Shown: piece after piece, positions 13,923 through 25,150 of the stretch
Position numbering within the stretch: the first letter of the stretch is position 1
Layout of the letters: each line of letters opens with the position of its first letter
Source of the DNA: Adineta vaga
Taxonomy: Eukaryota; Rotifera
NCBI GenBank assembly: GCA_021613535.1
Contig: CP075492.1
Coordinates: 2,418,001-2,482,000 of the forward strand
Direction of reading: 5' to 3'
DNA length: 64,000 nt
Translations under genes and position numbers: made by a program
The notes under the pieces: model-generated
What the model was told of the DNA's origin: nothing
The model's input: only the letters and a program-made list of their open reading frames with translations
The model's database searches: none

Positions 13923-15628
13923 ATGCATACGATGTTCTTAGTGATTGGACTAATCATTGGCGGACTTTGTTCTGGGATTATCTTAACAACAATGATTACT
14001 TTAGTTGTTCGAGGTAATGTTATTTTTAATACTATAAAGAAGGATATTTCATATGTTTTGTAGATAAACAAATCAAAGAAATGGAAAATTCGAAAACAAC
14101 TTCGATCAGTACGATTACTTCTACAACATCAAGTTCAACTAGTACAACACCTGTATTAAGTAAAAATTTCAAAGAAAATATCATTGAATCTTTCCTTTAA
14201 TTCTATAGAAATACAAATTTATTGGAAATTTGATAATAATTTACAAGATTTTTATAATAATTTCAATGGAATTGGTAACAATGGACCAACATATAAATCC
14301 TCAACATATAATGGAATTGGTACATGTCTTCAATTGAATCAATCATCAGTAACTATTGATAATCCACCATTGTTAAATCTGGCGAATATATCATTTACAT
14401 TTGAAATGTGGTTATATGGAGATTCATTTTATAATAATAGTTCTTATACGGATAATTATATTCTTGATCAATTTGAACAGAATATTACAGATCATTTTTT
14501 TCATTTAATCATTCGAAATCAACATGTTCAATTCGGTTTTGGCAATGATGATGTTACTTCAAATCAAGTGAATATCATTAAGTTGAAATTTTTATTTCAA
14601 AATTCTTTTTCCATTTAGATTTTAATTCCAAATCAATGGTATCATTTAGTAAGTTGATATAAGCAAAGAAATAATATTTATTTGAGTTTTTCGCGAGTAG
14701 GCATTTGTATATGATTATTCAACACGTACACAAATGATTTATGTCAATGGGTATTTAGATGTATCACGGAGTGTGGCTGGACCATATTTAGGTTCTTCTG
14801 GGTATAAGAATAAATGTCTTTAGATTTGTACAAGTTACTTTCAAATCTTTATTTAGAGATTTGATTATCGGTACAGGAATTATTAATAGTCCAAATAATT
14901 ATTTCAATGGTTGCTTAGACTCTATTCAATATTATCCATGGACAAGAAATACAAGTACAATATTATTCGATGCTACTTTTGTTGCTTATCTAAAATTTGA
15001 TAATAATACTCTTTTCGACAGTGGGCCATTATCAATCAATGGAATAGGAACAAATTATACTTATACCTCAATGGGACGAGTGAATCAAGCTATTACACTT
15101 TCAATTCTATCATCTTACATTCAAATAACTGGATTAACACGATTAGGAACAAATGCATGGCCTTATACAGTTTCAATTTGGATTTATCCAACCAATTCCT
15201 CTGGTGGGACAATTATGCATTTAAGTAGTCGTTTAGATGGTGCACAAGCAAATGCATGGTGTTTGCCAATTATGGGTTTGACTTCAATGGGGCAAATAGC
15301 AATAAATACTTGGAATTCGAGTAATGTACCAATCACTGGTCCGATTGTTCCTCTTTTTTCATGGACTCATGTTACAGCAACTTATTCATTAAGTAATGGA
15401 GAACGATTATATGTGAATGGTACTCAATATGGATCAAGTTCAGTTCCATTTGCTTTTCAAGCTGGTAGTATACCTATGACATTAACAATTGGAAGTTCAT
15501 TACTTGGACTTGGTGTTTGTAATACAGGTACAATACAAATGGGACAATTTTATGGTTCAATTGATGAATTTCAAGTTTATGCACGAGAATTATCACCATC
15601 AGAAATTTCTACACTTGCTAATCCATAA
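13923..15628 (+). CDS. Type II membrane protein with two LamG-like (concanavalin-type) domains
   Basis: Six exons join in phase: 13923-14013, 14064-14159, 14209-14567, 14619-14648, 14701-14801 and 14857-15628, giving 482 aa. After a short cytoplasmic N-terminus there is one hydrophobic anchor (MFLVIGLIIGGLCSGIIL), then a Ser/Thr-rich stalk, then two jelly-roll domains of the laminin-G/pentraxin-like type. Hallmarks are YWKFDNN, FTFEMWLY and NQWYHLAFVYD in the first, and AYLKFDN, VSIWIYPT and WTHVTATY in the second. Many N-glycosylation sites fit an extracellular location. Such domains bind carbohydrate or protein ligands. The anchor-Thr stalk-ectodomain plan matches the Kelch protein at 53604. 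Confidence 0.85.
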
Positions 15629-15966
15629 CTATCATAACAACTTTGTTCACAAATAAAACGAAATAATAAATCACATGTTATTCTTTCATGTTTTACTTCC
15701 TGTGATGAGTTGACGGCGTAGATGTGGATCAGACTACATATCTGGACCCTCATTCTCAGTCCATACACTCTTCTCGTACAGAAAACTAGATCATTTTGAT
15801 GACAGTTATTAATAGATTGAGATATAAACCAATGACTTAGTCAGCGACGAGGACTGAATATTGAGGAACTTAACAGTTCTCGTTATACTCGCATTTCTCA
15901 TCGTATTGATAGAATGTTCTTGTTTGTTTACTTCGAAAAAAAAGTGATAAAAACAAAAAAAGATCC

Positions 15967-17796
15967 TTAGTTTATTTGATTATCATCATTTAACTTGATT
16001 CGTTTATGATTACATTCGATTTCGTTTGTTTTCTTCTTTCCAATCCATATGATATCACATCCACAACGCTTTCGATATACTGAATTGATAGTATTGTTAG
16101 TAAACCATTCTATGACTTGTTCCGATAATTTTGAACGTGATATTTCAAATTTTACAACTGAAAGATATGGACATCGTTCTATAATAGTTTCAACTTGATG
16201 TAATTGATTGACGGGTATTTGTAAATATTTAATCCGACATGGAAGTATTGAACACAAATCATTCAGATATACATATAATTCAGATTTACTATAACGACTA
16301 CGAATTATCAACGATGAAAGATTTGGTGATCGTTCAATAATAGTAATTGCTTCGAACAATGAATGTTTGTTAAGTTTATTGAAAGTGAAACTCTCTAATT
16401 TGACTTCTACTAATCGTGAAATATCGATCAATGACATAAGAAATTCCATTGAATTCACAGAGAATCTCCTTTCTATATCAATATGAAGTTTTGTTACCTT
16501 TGGAAATAGTTGTTTGTTTTTTTCAAATTCCTAATAATCAAAAAAACATTCATACATAATATTTAACAATAGTCAACAGATCGAAAGCATCAGATATGGA
16601 CTCTAATTCACACAATAACATACTTTGTTTTTGAAACTATCATTCATTGATAATTTTAAAAGTAAATTAGTTTTGTCGCTGTTGTTTCTTATTGTTGAAT
16701 CATCGTACCATGATGATATTGTAGAATTCGAACAGACAAAAACTTTTTCTTCATCACATTTATATTCAAGAATAGTTTTACAGATTGGTATTGAATAAAT
16801 TTGTATCTTATATGAGTAAGACATTGTAAATTCACAAACTACAAACCATTTTTTATGTTGAATCCAAAATGGACTTTGAAATGATTGAATAATTGCATCA
16901 AGATCTGCATGAGTTTGTTTCTGTACTACTGGCACATTCATAAAGAATTCAAATCTGTCTAATTGAGAAAGATTAATTTCAATAAATTGTTCCCATCGAT
17001 TTCCATCAATTAGAAATTTATCACCAATCACTTTTAGATAAATCAATGATGGTGTCGATAAAAGAAATAATTCAAGTTCATTATTTGTTAGATTCAGGTC
17101 ATTGAATGTTACAGAAGTTAATTGTGGAAAAGAATATTTTTGTGATGAAGTACTTTGAATCATATAATTCAATAATTTTCCTCCGATAATCAAAGTACGA
17201 AGTTGAGGAGAACATGTTAAGATTTGACATAAATCATTGAAAGAAATATCATCATTTATAGATAAATATTTAATCCTACAATGAATAGGCCATGATATAT
17301 CACATAGTCGATTGGGTTTAATATTTAATTCAAGATTTCTAATATTTGAATTCGTTACGATGGATGAAAGAAAATTTAACGTTGTTTTCGCTCGTCTATC
17401 ATCATATTTGTGAATATGTAATGAAAATGATTTTAATAAATCAAGATTAATACGTTTTAGAATCATATTCATTTGAAATTCTTCAATATCGATAAGAGTT
17501 AGAGAATGAAGTCGAGTAAATTGTCGAAGACGAACGGTTGAAAGAAATAAATTAATTTCATTTGGAGTATATTCACTATTACAAAGTATTAATGATCGAA
17601 CATTTTGAGGATGAATTAATCGACAAAGTAAATGAAAATCAGATAAATAAATCGATTTGAAATCGAGTCTATAACGATCATACGTATGAACAACATTTCC
17701 AAATAATCGACATACACATCGAACTGAGAAAATTATTGTTTGAGCATCAAGATTATCAAAAATACGATAAAGTATTTCCACTGGTAACGAGTCCAT
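15967..17796 (-). CDS. F-box protein with leucine-rich-like repeats
   Basis: Exon 1 (17796-16624) starts MDSLPVEILYRIFDNLD, a classic F-box, and continues with LRR-like helices (for example LRSLILCNSEYT and LRTLIIGGKLL). A GTATGT...TTATTAG intron leads to exon 2 (16530-15967). Total 578 aa. In this lineage-expanded family the F-box recruits Skp1/Cullin and the repeats choose substrates for ubiquitination. The motif SFQSPFWIQHKKWFV in the C-terminal half also appears, in damaged form, in the relic at 40293, so the two are relatives. Confidence 0.85.
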
Positions 17797-17987
17797 GGGC
17801 CTATTGAAAATAATGATATTCTATGTAGGAAACTTACGAACGTCTTTGTTTCGACTATTTATTTTTTCCTTGTAACTAAAAAGCAAACAGAACGGGAAAA
17901 AACCATGATTATTAACTATGCAATCGGAAGACGAAGAAGCGAAAAAAGAATGACTCATAATTTGATATCAATATGAGAAGATGACGC

Positions 17988-18048
17988 ATTCAGAGTGTGA
18001 GTATAGTTGACATTAGGATGCTCATGCTCATACACACCCTCGAAGGAT
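17988..18048. repeat. Telomere-like hairpin, degenerate
   Basis: The left arm is CAGAGTGTGAGTAT and the right arm ATACACACCCTCGAAG. It is about 80 bases beyond the 3' end of the minus-strand ART fragment at 18128. Confidence 0.55.
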
Positions 18049-18127
18049 TCAACTGAAAAAGTTTATAAATATTCACCAATTTGATATTCTTCAACAAATT
18101 TCTTTGATTATTGAATGGCATCGACAA

Positions 18128-18403
18128 TTATTTTAGATGATCAAACATTTCAACTATTCCAACCTTTACAATTTTTATGACCCAATTGGTCAAAATACAG
18201 ATTATATTATTCATCAAGAAGGAAAATTCTTGCGATTTAATATGTACAACACGAAAAGGAATACCTGATGTTATAAATTCTTTCTCTTCATCATTGTATT
18301 GAGTTAACAAACTGATATCGGCGACGAAAGCAAACAACACTTTCATGACGAATAACGTTTTTACAAATCCTTCAGCTTTTGCATGATTGTGGTTACATGC
18401 CAT
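18128..18403 (-). pseudogene. Fragment of an ART catalytic domain (ExE region)
   Basis: The frame includes FAFVADISLLTQY followed by NDEEKEFITSGIPFRVVHI. This matches the last strand pair of the R-S-ExE ADP-ribosyltransferase fold: compare EEEVLIDIGAVF at about 20000 and EEEAEILFMLGSVF at about 52610. The arginine and STS parts of the fold, and any TPRs, are missing. It lies on the opposite strand just upstream of the long ART-TPR gene. Confidence 0.5.
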
Positions 18404-18623
18404 GTAAACAATTGAAATGTTCGATATGTTCAGGTTTAAGATTAGTTCCTCGATAATGTGTATCTTTGGAAAGTAGTTGATCTACTACTTTAAGACGCAA
18501 ATGTTTCTTCTAATTTTTTACATACTGCGCGTTACACACGTCTATGCTTTTGATTATCATTTTTTAACATCTAAATAATGAGTCCATTCGATTGGTTCAA
18601 AGTCTAGCTATTATGATAAGCAT

Positions 18624-21600
18624 TTGGTTACCATATCCATTCACTACGATTTGAAGAGTTTAGTTCTGTGGATGGTACAGAATCCATTATTATTCCTTAA
18701 ATTTTGTTTTACTTCGAATGGGATGACGGATCAGAAAACTAAAGAGTTCCAAGAATTGAAAAGAACTTTGTTGAAAAACAACCTGAAGATAACGAGAAAA
18801 CTTTATTTCGATGGAAAAAGAAGAAAAAAAGAAGTGCAGTCTATGCATAATTTACTTCACTCAATTAAAAACATCGACGAACGGCAAAACGTGAGAAGAA
18901 CAAGAAAAAGAATTGGATGCAATAACTACATCACCATGGATTTTGTTAAACAAATGGTAACTTTTTCTTTTGTGTTTCACAAAATAATTTTAAATAATGG
19001 CAGAAGAACTACAGTGATATGGTATGGTCCAGATATTAATGAATATCAAATAGAAACGAAAAGAAACTTAAATTGTCACTTGACTTCATTTACTGAAATT
19101 CAGTCTTGCGTTAATTATGTCGAATCTCTACCAAAAAATAATATCTATTTCATAACCTCGATATCATGTGAACAAGATGTTTTACCGCTTATACATCAAA
19201 TGCGACAAATCGATTCAGTATTTTTAATTTCAACGTCACATGAAGATTATGAAGATTTGTTGGATAAGTATTCGAAAATAATCGCTTGTTTCTACGATAT
19301 AAAATCATTAATTGAATCAGTGAACGAAAATATTGAATTAGCTGAAAAACAAAAGCTCGTTTTTTCTTTCTACAATCAACATAAGAACCAACTCGTGAAT
19401 TATCAAAAGAATCGGCTTTATTCCTTTGGTTTCAATTACTAAAAAATACTCTTGTGCATATGCCAAGTAATGATCTCAATGCTAAACAAGATCTGGTTGA
19501 ATTTCTAAAACAACGATATCGAAATAATAATAAACAAATGAAATTAATTGAAAAATTCGAGAGAAAGTATAAGTCAGATGATGCGCTACGTTGGTATACA
19601 AGTGAACCGTTTCTCTATCGACATTTAAATAAAGCATTACGTACTGAAGATATTGACCAATTATATACTTTTCGTTTCTTCATCTCGGATTTGTGCAAAA
19701 ATCTATTACGAGAATTTAAAATTGTTAAAGAATATGAACCTCGAGTGACACTCTATCGTGGCACAAGAATTCCTTTTGATGAATATCAGAAATTAAAGGA
19801 GAACGAAGGACATTTAATATCGATGAATGGCTTTTTATCGACAAGTCTTTCAAAAGAAGTGGCTCTAAGATTTGCTGATACATCCGATGAAATAAATCAA
19901 GCAGTTCTCTTTGAAATTGAATGTGATTTAAGTGAAGTACAAACGATTGTTCTTGCTCAAATTGTCGAATTCAGTACAATTAAAAGTGAAGAAGAAGTGC
20001 TCATTGATATTGGTGCTGTTTTTTTAATAATCTCAGTAGAATCACAGGAAAATATTGCCTTGATTAAAATGAAAGCTACTGATGATGGTGCGAAGATTTC
20101 TCAAAATTACTTAGAAATTAATCAAGCGGAATTGAAGGAAAAAGACGTGCGAATTATATGGGGTGATCTTCTTTTAAATATGGGATATAATGAGAAGGCG
20201 CTGCAGTACTTTGAAAAGTTACAAGATATGGAGGAAGGTATCGAAGATTGGCAGGTGCAAATTCATATTGGTCATGTCTTATCCAACAAAGGTTCGTTTG
20301 ATGAAGCTGCAACGCGATATTTTTATGCAAATGAATTGTGGGAAAAACAACAACTAACACAAAATATTTCCATTTTATCTCATATTAGTAGTGTTTTGAT
20401 AGAAAAAGGTTTATTTGATCAGGCACTCGAGATCATTTCTGAAATTTTACAAATTTATGAAAATTCGTCGGAAATTGAGCACAACAAAATTTATTATCAC
20501 GATATAGCCGCTTTCCTCTCCAGTATGGGAAGATGTTATTTTTGGAAAGGCGAATATGATTTGTCTATCACATATTTCAATCGTGCATATGATACTCGAG
20601 AAACTCATTATTCATGTGATCATTTCGAAAGTGCAAAAGATTTAGATCAACTTGCCATTCTTTACAGAACACAAGGTGATTACCAACGAGCATTGCATTA
20701 TTTTTCTCATGCTACATCAATTTATGAAAGAACTTTTCCATCAAATCATGATAGAGTGATTGAGCAATTAGTTCATATTGGACAAACTCTTGGAGAATGC
20801 AACAAAAAACAAGATGCTTTGAAATATCTGCGAAAAGCTCTTGCATTACACGAGACTATTATTTCTGACGACCGAACGAATATTGCGTTTAATCTTGATC
20901 TCCTCGCTCAGATTTCACTTTTGAATGGTGACGAAGAAAATACTATTGATCTCATTCAACGTGCTCTTGAAGTAAAACGAACATATCTTACAGAAGACCA
21001 TCCTTACATAGCAGATAATTTAACGAGTTTAGGCAATATTTTCAAAGAACGAGGACAATATGACAATGCTTGTGAAACTTATGTACAAGCTTTGAATATT
21101 TATGAAAAGATAAATCCAAATGGACATCCAGAGTCTGCTGTTGTCCTGCATGGTATTGGTTATGTTAATCAAGAAAATGGAGATTATGAAACAGCTCTTT
21201 TATATTATAGAAAAGCGGAAATAATCTATCGAAAATATATGTCACCTAAAAATCCGAATTTCATTCGTCTTCTCTTATGTTTTGCCGAAATACGACAACT
21301 GAAAGGTGAATTACATATGGCTATTAAGTCTTTGAAAGATTCTCTTACTACGATACAAAAAAGTGACCCAATCAACATATCACTTTTGCAGAAAACACAC
21401 ATGATGTTAGCAGATACTTATATGCTTCAAGGAGACGTGTTTGAAGCGCTCTATGCATATGAAAAAGGATTTGCAATTGAAATTGGTGATGAAATCGAAC
21501 ATTATGTATATCATGTGGGTTATCGTTTATTGATGTTAAGTTGTACGTTAGAATCACGAGGAAAATTTCTAAAAGCTCAGAATATGCAGAAGAATGCATC

Positions 21601-22099
21601 AATTATTTTTCAAAAATATGATTATCATCATTTGTTTAATCTTACTGAAAGATTATATGAACTTTGTGATAATGATCATCAAAATAATACTGGTTCCTTT
21701 ATTGTCCAAGACCTCTATACAAAAGCATTTGTTACTACACCTGCTGTTAGTGAGATTCTTCATAAGAAGAATGAATTATACTTATATTCACATGAAGAAA
21801 GAGATGCAATAACGTTTTATTATAAAATGTATCTATATCAACAACTATTTATAGATAAGAAACAACGAGCTTCAGCCACAACACTTCTTGCTTGTATTTA
21901 TGAGAAACAATATCAATATGAACTTGCACGATATTATCATGAAAAAGCACGGAATTTGTATATACAATTAATGACAGATACAAATGTCGATTCAGATATA
22001 AACGAATCGATTAGTTTAACCAATGAAATCAATTCTCATATTTTACATCTAACAGTTCATTTAGCATCAAGAACGTTTCCCTTCTTGTACCGGGTCTAG
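18624..22099 (+). pseudogene. ART-TPR protein (R-S-E ADP-ribosyltransferase plus tetratricopeptide repeats) with one frameshift
   Basis: The first frame (18624-19442) encodes a Lys/Arg-rich leader and the N-terminal domain typical of these proteins (VIWYGPDIN, then IQSCVNYVESL). Near 19380-19390 the coding signal jumps one frame (ELSKESALFLWFQLL continues in the new frame) and stays open to TAG at 22099. Downstream are the ART domain with VTLYRGTRI (R), FLSTSLS (S-T-S) and SEEEVLIDIGAVF (ExE), and then about twelve TPR units through the rest of the ~880 residues. ExE enzymes of this fold usually modify arginine, which is family knowledge. Without the frameshift the protein would exceed 1100 aa. 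The clean long 3' frame suggests recent damage, or a base error in the assembly. Confidence 0.8.
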
Positions 22100-22551
22100 A
22101 ATATTATATGAGAAATCAAACTTATTGTATTATTAATTGTTTATTTGTTTACGATTGTTATCGTCGCTTTGCAATTTTGCAATTTTACTTGTTACACAAA
22201 TGATTCGTACATCAAATCGTTTTCTGACAAAAAGTGAAATATGTTTTAATTATTGTATTAATTTCGACAGGAATTACAAATATTGATGATGATGATAATA
22301 ATACTAAATGGTTTTGGTGTATTGTGAATAATTCTTTAAATATTCAAAAATTTAATTGAATTCATTTCGAAAATTATTAAAGAAACAAATTCAAGAACAT
22401 AAGTATTTTCTTGTCGTTTATGTGGTGTAGCTATTTATTAAAACTTAACTTATTAAACTTTATAAATATATACTAGCTATAGCATACGTTCATGAGAAAT
22501 GTACTGTTCATCTATAAGATTGGTTGAAAATAAAACCGATCAAAGGCAAAG
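22100..22551. other. Intergenic, no gene recognised
   Basis: AT-rich spacer between the convergent ART-TPR gene and the small minus-strand gene that follows. It contains a short GAT microsatellite-like run near 22285. Confidence 0.4.
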
Positions 22552-23001
22552 TTATTCGTCTAAAGACGAAAGTAAGTCATCGAAGACGTAGACACTTGTT
22601 GTTTCCTTAATAGGTTGTCCATCTGGCGTATAACGTTGATAGCCACCAAGTGTAAGTTGAAGACGAATAAATTTATTGTCAGGTAGTGCAACCTAAAATA
22701 TTAACATTAAACAAAATGTCTCAATATATGATAAGTTATTTCTTTCTTTTGTACCTGAAAATCTTCAATTTTACCACAAGCTGGAGCACAACGGTAACGC
22801 ATTGGTTTCAACTCAAAATCCTCCGGTATCGATGGAAATTTTTCCCGAAATTTTTCATTTATTTGATCTTTGTGCTGAAAACAATCAATTTATTAATCGA
22901 TAGAAAACAGATTAATAACAACTCTACTTATTTACCTTATTGAACGTTGCGATATCTTCATCTGTTACTTCTCTATATTCATAAACCCAATTAATTGACA
23001 T
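22552..23001 (-). CDS. Small conserved-looking intracellular protein, three exons, unknown function
   Basis: Exons 23001-22936, 22874-22755 and 22692-22552 join with GTAAAT/TTTCAG and GTACAA/TTTTAG borders in phase 0, giving 108 aa. The protein starts MSINWVYEYREVTDED, has a short cysteine pair in RCAPACGK and ends with an acidic VYVFDDLLSSLDE tail. No signal peptide or membrane segment is seen. The splicing is clean and codon use resembles real neighbours, so I believe it is a gene, but I do not recognise the family. None of its exons is long enough to stand out alone. Confidence 0.7.
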
Positions 23002-23215
23002 TCTTGAGAAAATGTTTATATATAACGATATCTAAAAGTATAATATCTTTTTCAGTAAATCACATTGCTGTTTGAAAAGATATGATGAAAATCAAGCAGA
23101 GTTAATTATGCTTTTTATTGATTTGATTATGGAAATAAAATTTGACAACATCAATACAATTCGATTATACTGTGTGAATTATGTATAAGGGACAAAAGCA
23201 CAGAATGCGAAGAAA

Positions 23216-23548
23216 TTAAACTTTTTTCACTTCAATTTTGTTGTCTTTCACACTTGTTCTTGTATCATCAGTATACAACAATTGGCCCTGATTATCTTCA
23301 ATTCTTGCGCTTATTGTAAAACCGTAATCAGGAACTTTACTTGCTTCTTCTTCGTCATATGCAATGTTGTACGTAATTGGAAACTTTTGTCCTTGTTTCA
23401 AAGTTATCTTTTGCTCACCAAGTGTAAGAGCTGGTGCGTCCATACGACCAGTATTTTCAACTACAACTGTTAATGTTTCGTTGCCACTAAATGTATCATT
23501 TTCACAGCCGTTCTTTCCAGTAACGATACCTGTTGCTTTTCCTGACAT
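23216..23548 (-). CDS. YbaY/YscW-like (type III secretion lipoprotein chaperone family) domain protein
   Basis: An intronless 110-aa frame from ATG 23548. The signature of the bacterial YbaY/YscW beta-sandwich is visible: VVVENTGRMDAPAL near residues 28-41, then a strand, then PITYNIAYDEEE at about 58-69, then FTISARI and GQLLYTDDTR near the end. Bacterial relatives are periplasmic lipoproteins with a lipobox; no signal peptide or lipobox is present here, so the protein is probably cytosolic. The function is unknown. A bacterial origin is likely by family distribution, but relatives in other invertebrates cannot be excluded without a search. Confidence 0.7.
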   Translation of the reverse strand: MSGKATGIVTGKNGCENDTFSGNETLTVVVENTGRMDAPALTLGEQKITLKQGQKFPITYNIAYDEEEASKVPDYGFTISARIEDNQGQLLYTDDTRTSVKDNKIEVKKV

Positions 23549-23806
23549 TATATTCCCTATGAAAAACGTGAATATGATTTTAGAATAATAATCGATAGAT
23601 ATCTCGTTTAGGAATAAAACAGATCAGTTTTAGTTCGGATATCTATTATCTCTTCTAGACTTATGGATGATTGCGAAAAGAATACAGTATTTACCTTTGA
23701 TATGGTATGCTTCAATCGAATCTGTGCTGTGTGTGTGTGTGTTGAATAATGAAAAACAACTTAATTTTTTAGGGTTTATATACATTAAGCTTTTCGCTTT
23801 TCGCTG

Positions 23807-25150
23807 TTAACGCTCGATTGATATCAATGCAAGGATATTTACCTTGTTTGAGAAAGAATGCGAATTTCGCTGTACTGGATTTCGCAGTTGACTTTCGACA
23901 ATGACATTGGAACGAGATGAAGCAGAAGAGAGGGAAATTTTGGAAATTTCTTTTTTTGAGAAATCTAAACATACCTCTCTCTTTGTTATTTCTGAATTGC
24001 AACTGCCAAGATTGCATTTGCTCTTCCCCATGTCGAACGTTCCGGTGTCCAGATCCCGCGGGAACCTGCAGGAAAGCACCGGAAATCGCTGGAACATGGA
24101 AGCAGTATTCCGAACGGAAATTTTCGGATTTTTTCCGATAAGTTCCGGTCAATTTCCACTGGAAAGCACAGGAAATTGATTGGAATTCACTGGAAAAAAA
24201 CCGAAAATTTCCGCTCGGAATACTGCTTCCATGTTCCAGCGATTTCCGGTACTTTCCTGCCGGAACCGGCCCGTATTGTTTGACCTGGGTCGTCTGATTC
24301 TTTTCATCACAGCTGCCTTAACTGGATCTGTAAATTGAAATAAAATTACCATTAAAGGTACTAATGATACATCTATAGATATGCTAGCAAGTCGAAAATA
24401 ATATTTTGGAAGATCAGTGAAAAATGATGTTATAACGAATGTTATATATGGAATACCAAATAACAATGAGATAGTTACTAATATAAGTGTATGTCGAACC
24501 ATTTTTAATTCTCGTCTTGCATGAGATAAAGTATTTGCAGGTGTTATACGTTTACTCATTTCGTTCACATAATGAACTAATTTTACATACGTTAATATTT
24601 GTATTAGAAGAGGAACTATATAGACAGTAAATATCATATAAATAATTGAAAAAGAAAATTGAAATGGTATAAAACATGCTTGATTATCAACATTATAAAT
24701 GATTTCACCACGAAGTAGATATTCAAGAGAACATGCAATACAAATGATCCATGAAATACAAATGAGAAGAAATTGAAATCTTGCTGATTGCCAAAATAAA
24801 CGAGCTGGATAAATAACAATTATATATCGATAAAGTGCTTCTAAGAAAAATGCAAAATATAATATAGCACTTCCAACATATGCCAGGTAAGGATGAACTA
24901 TACAATATGAATTATGATATTGAATTTGTTTCAAATCATTTTCTAATTCCAATGAAGCTATTCCTAACATACCACATGCAAATATTAATATACCCAAACA
25001 TACATTTGCAGTTAACATCATAAAGATTGTATGACATGTTTTGTCAGCTATAATTATAACTATAAAGATTAGACAACATATAATTGAAATAACCAGAGAG
25101 ATAATAAGAATAATATCCAAAGGAATATACCATATTTCCGTAACTATCTT
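23807..25150 (-). pseudogene. Orphan GPCR gene interrupted by a foldback transposon
   Basis: From about 25150 down to 24290 the frame encodes seven membrane segments of a bdelloid receptor family (IWYIPLDIILIISLV in TM1, ALYRYIIVIYPARLFW after TM3, ELKMVRHTLILV before TM6, ILFQFTDPVKAAVM in helix 8). No ATG precedes TM1 in frame; TAA lies just upstream at about 25160, so the start is lost or on another exon. After RRP the sequence enters the element at 24289-24027, where one in-frame TGA (24149-24151) occurs. Beyond the element the same frame continues with a hydrophilic Ser/Lys-rich stretch (KSKCNLGSCNSEIT...) to 23807. That stretch is plausibly the original C-terminal tail. Confidence 0.7.
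24027..24289. mobile_element. Non-autonomous foldback element, CCCAGGTCAAA-type ends (copy 1)
   Basis: The right end is TTTGACCTGGG and the left end CCCATGTCGAAC, an imperfect inverted pair. The interior is a near-perfect palindrome: GGAAAGCACCGGAAATCGCT on the left is mirrored by AGCGATTTCCGGTACTTTCC on the right, and both arms share GGAACATGGAAGCAGTATTC or its complement. Local GC is higher than in the flanks. No coding sequence of its own and no clear target-site duplication. It lies inside the GPCR gene on the minus strand. Confidence 0.75.

Noticed and set aside
15700-15770. Possible degenerate hairpin after the LamG gene (GATGTGGATCAG...GACCCTCATTCTC)
   Set aside because: The arms do not pair convincingly and the border motif is missing, so it was not counted.
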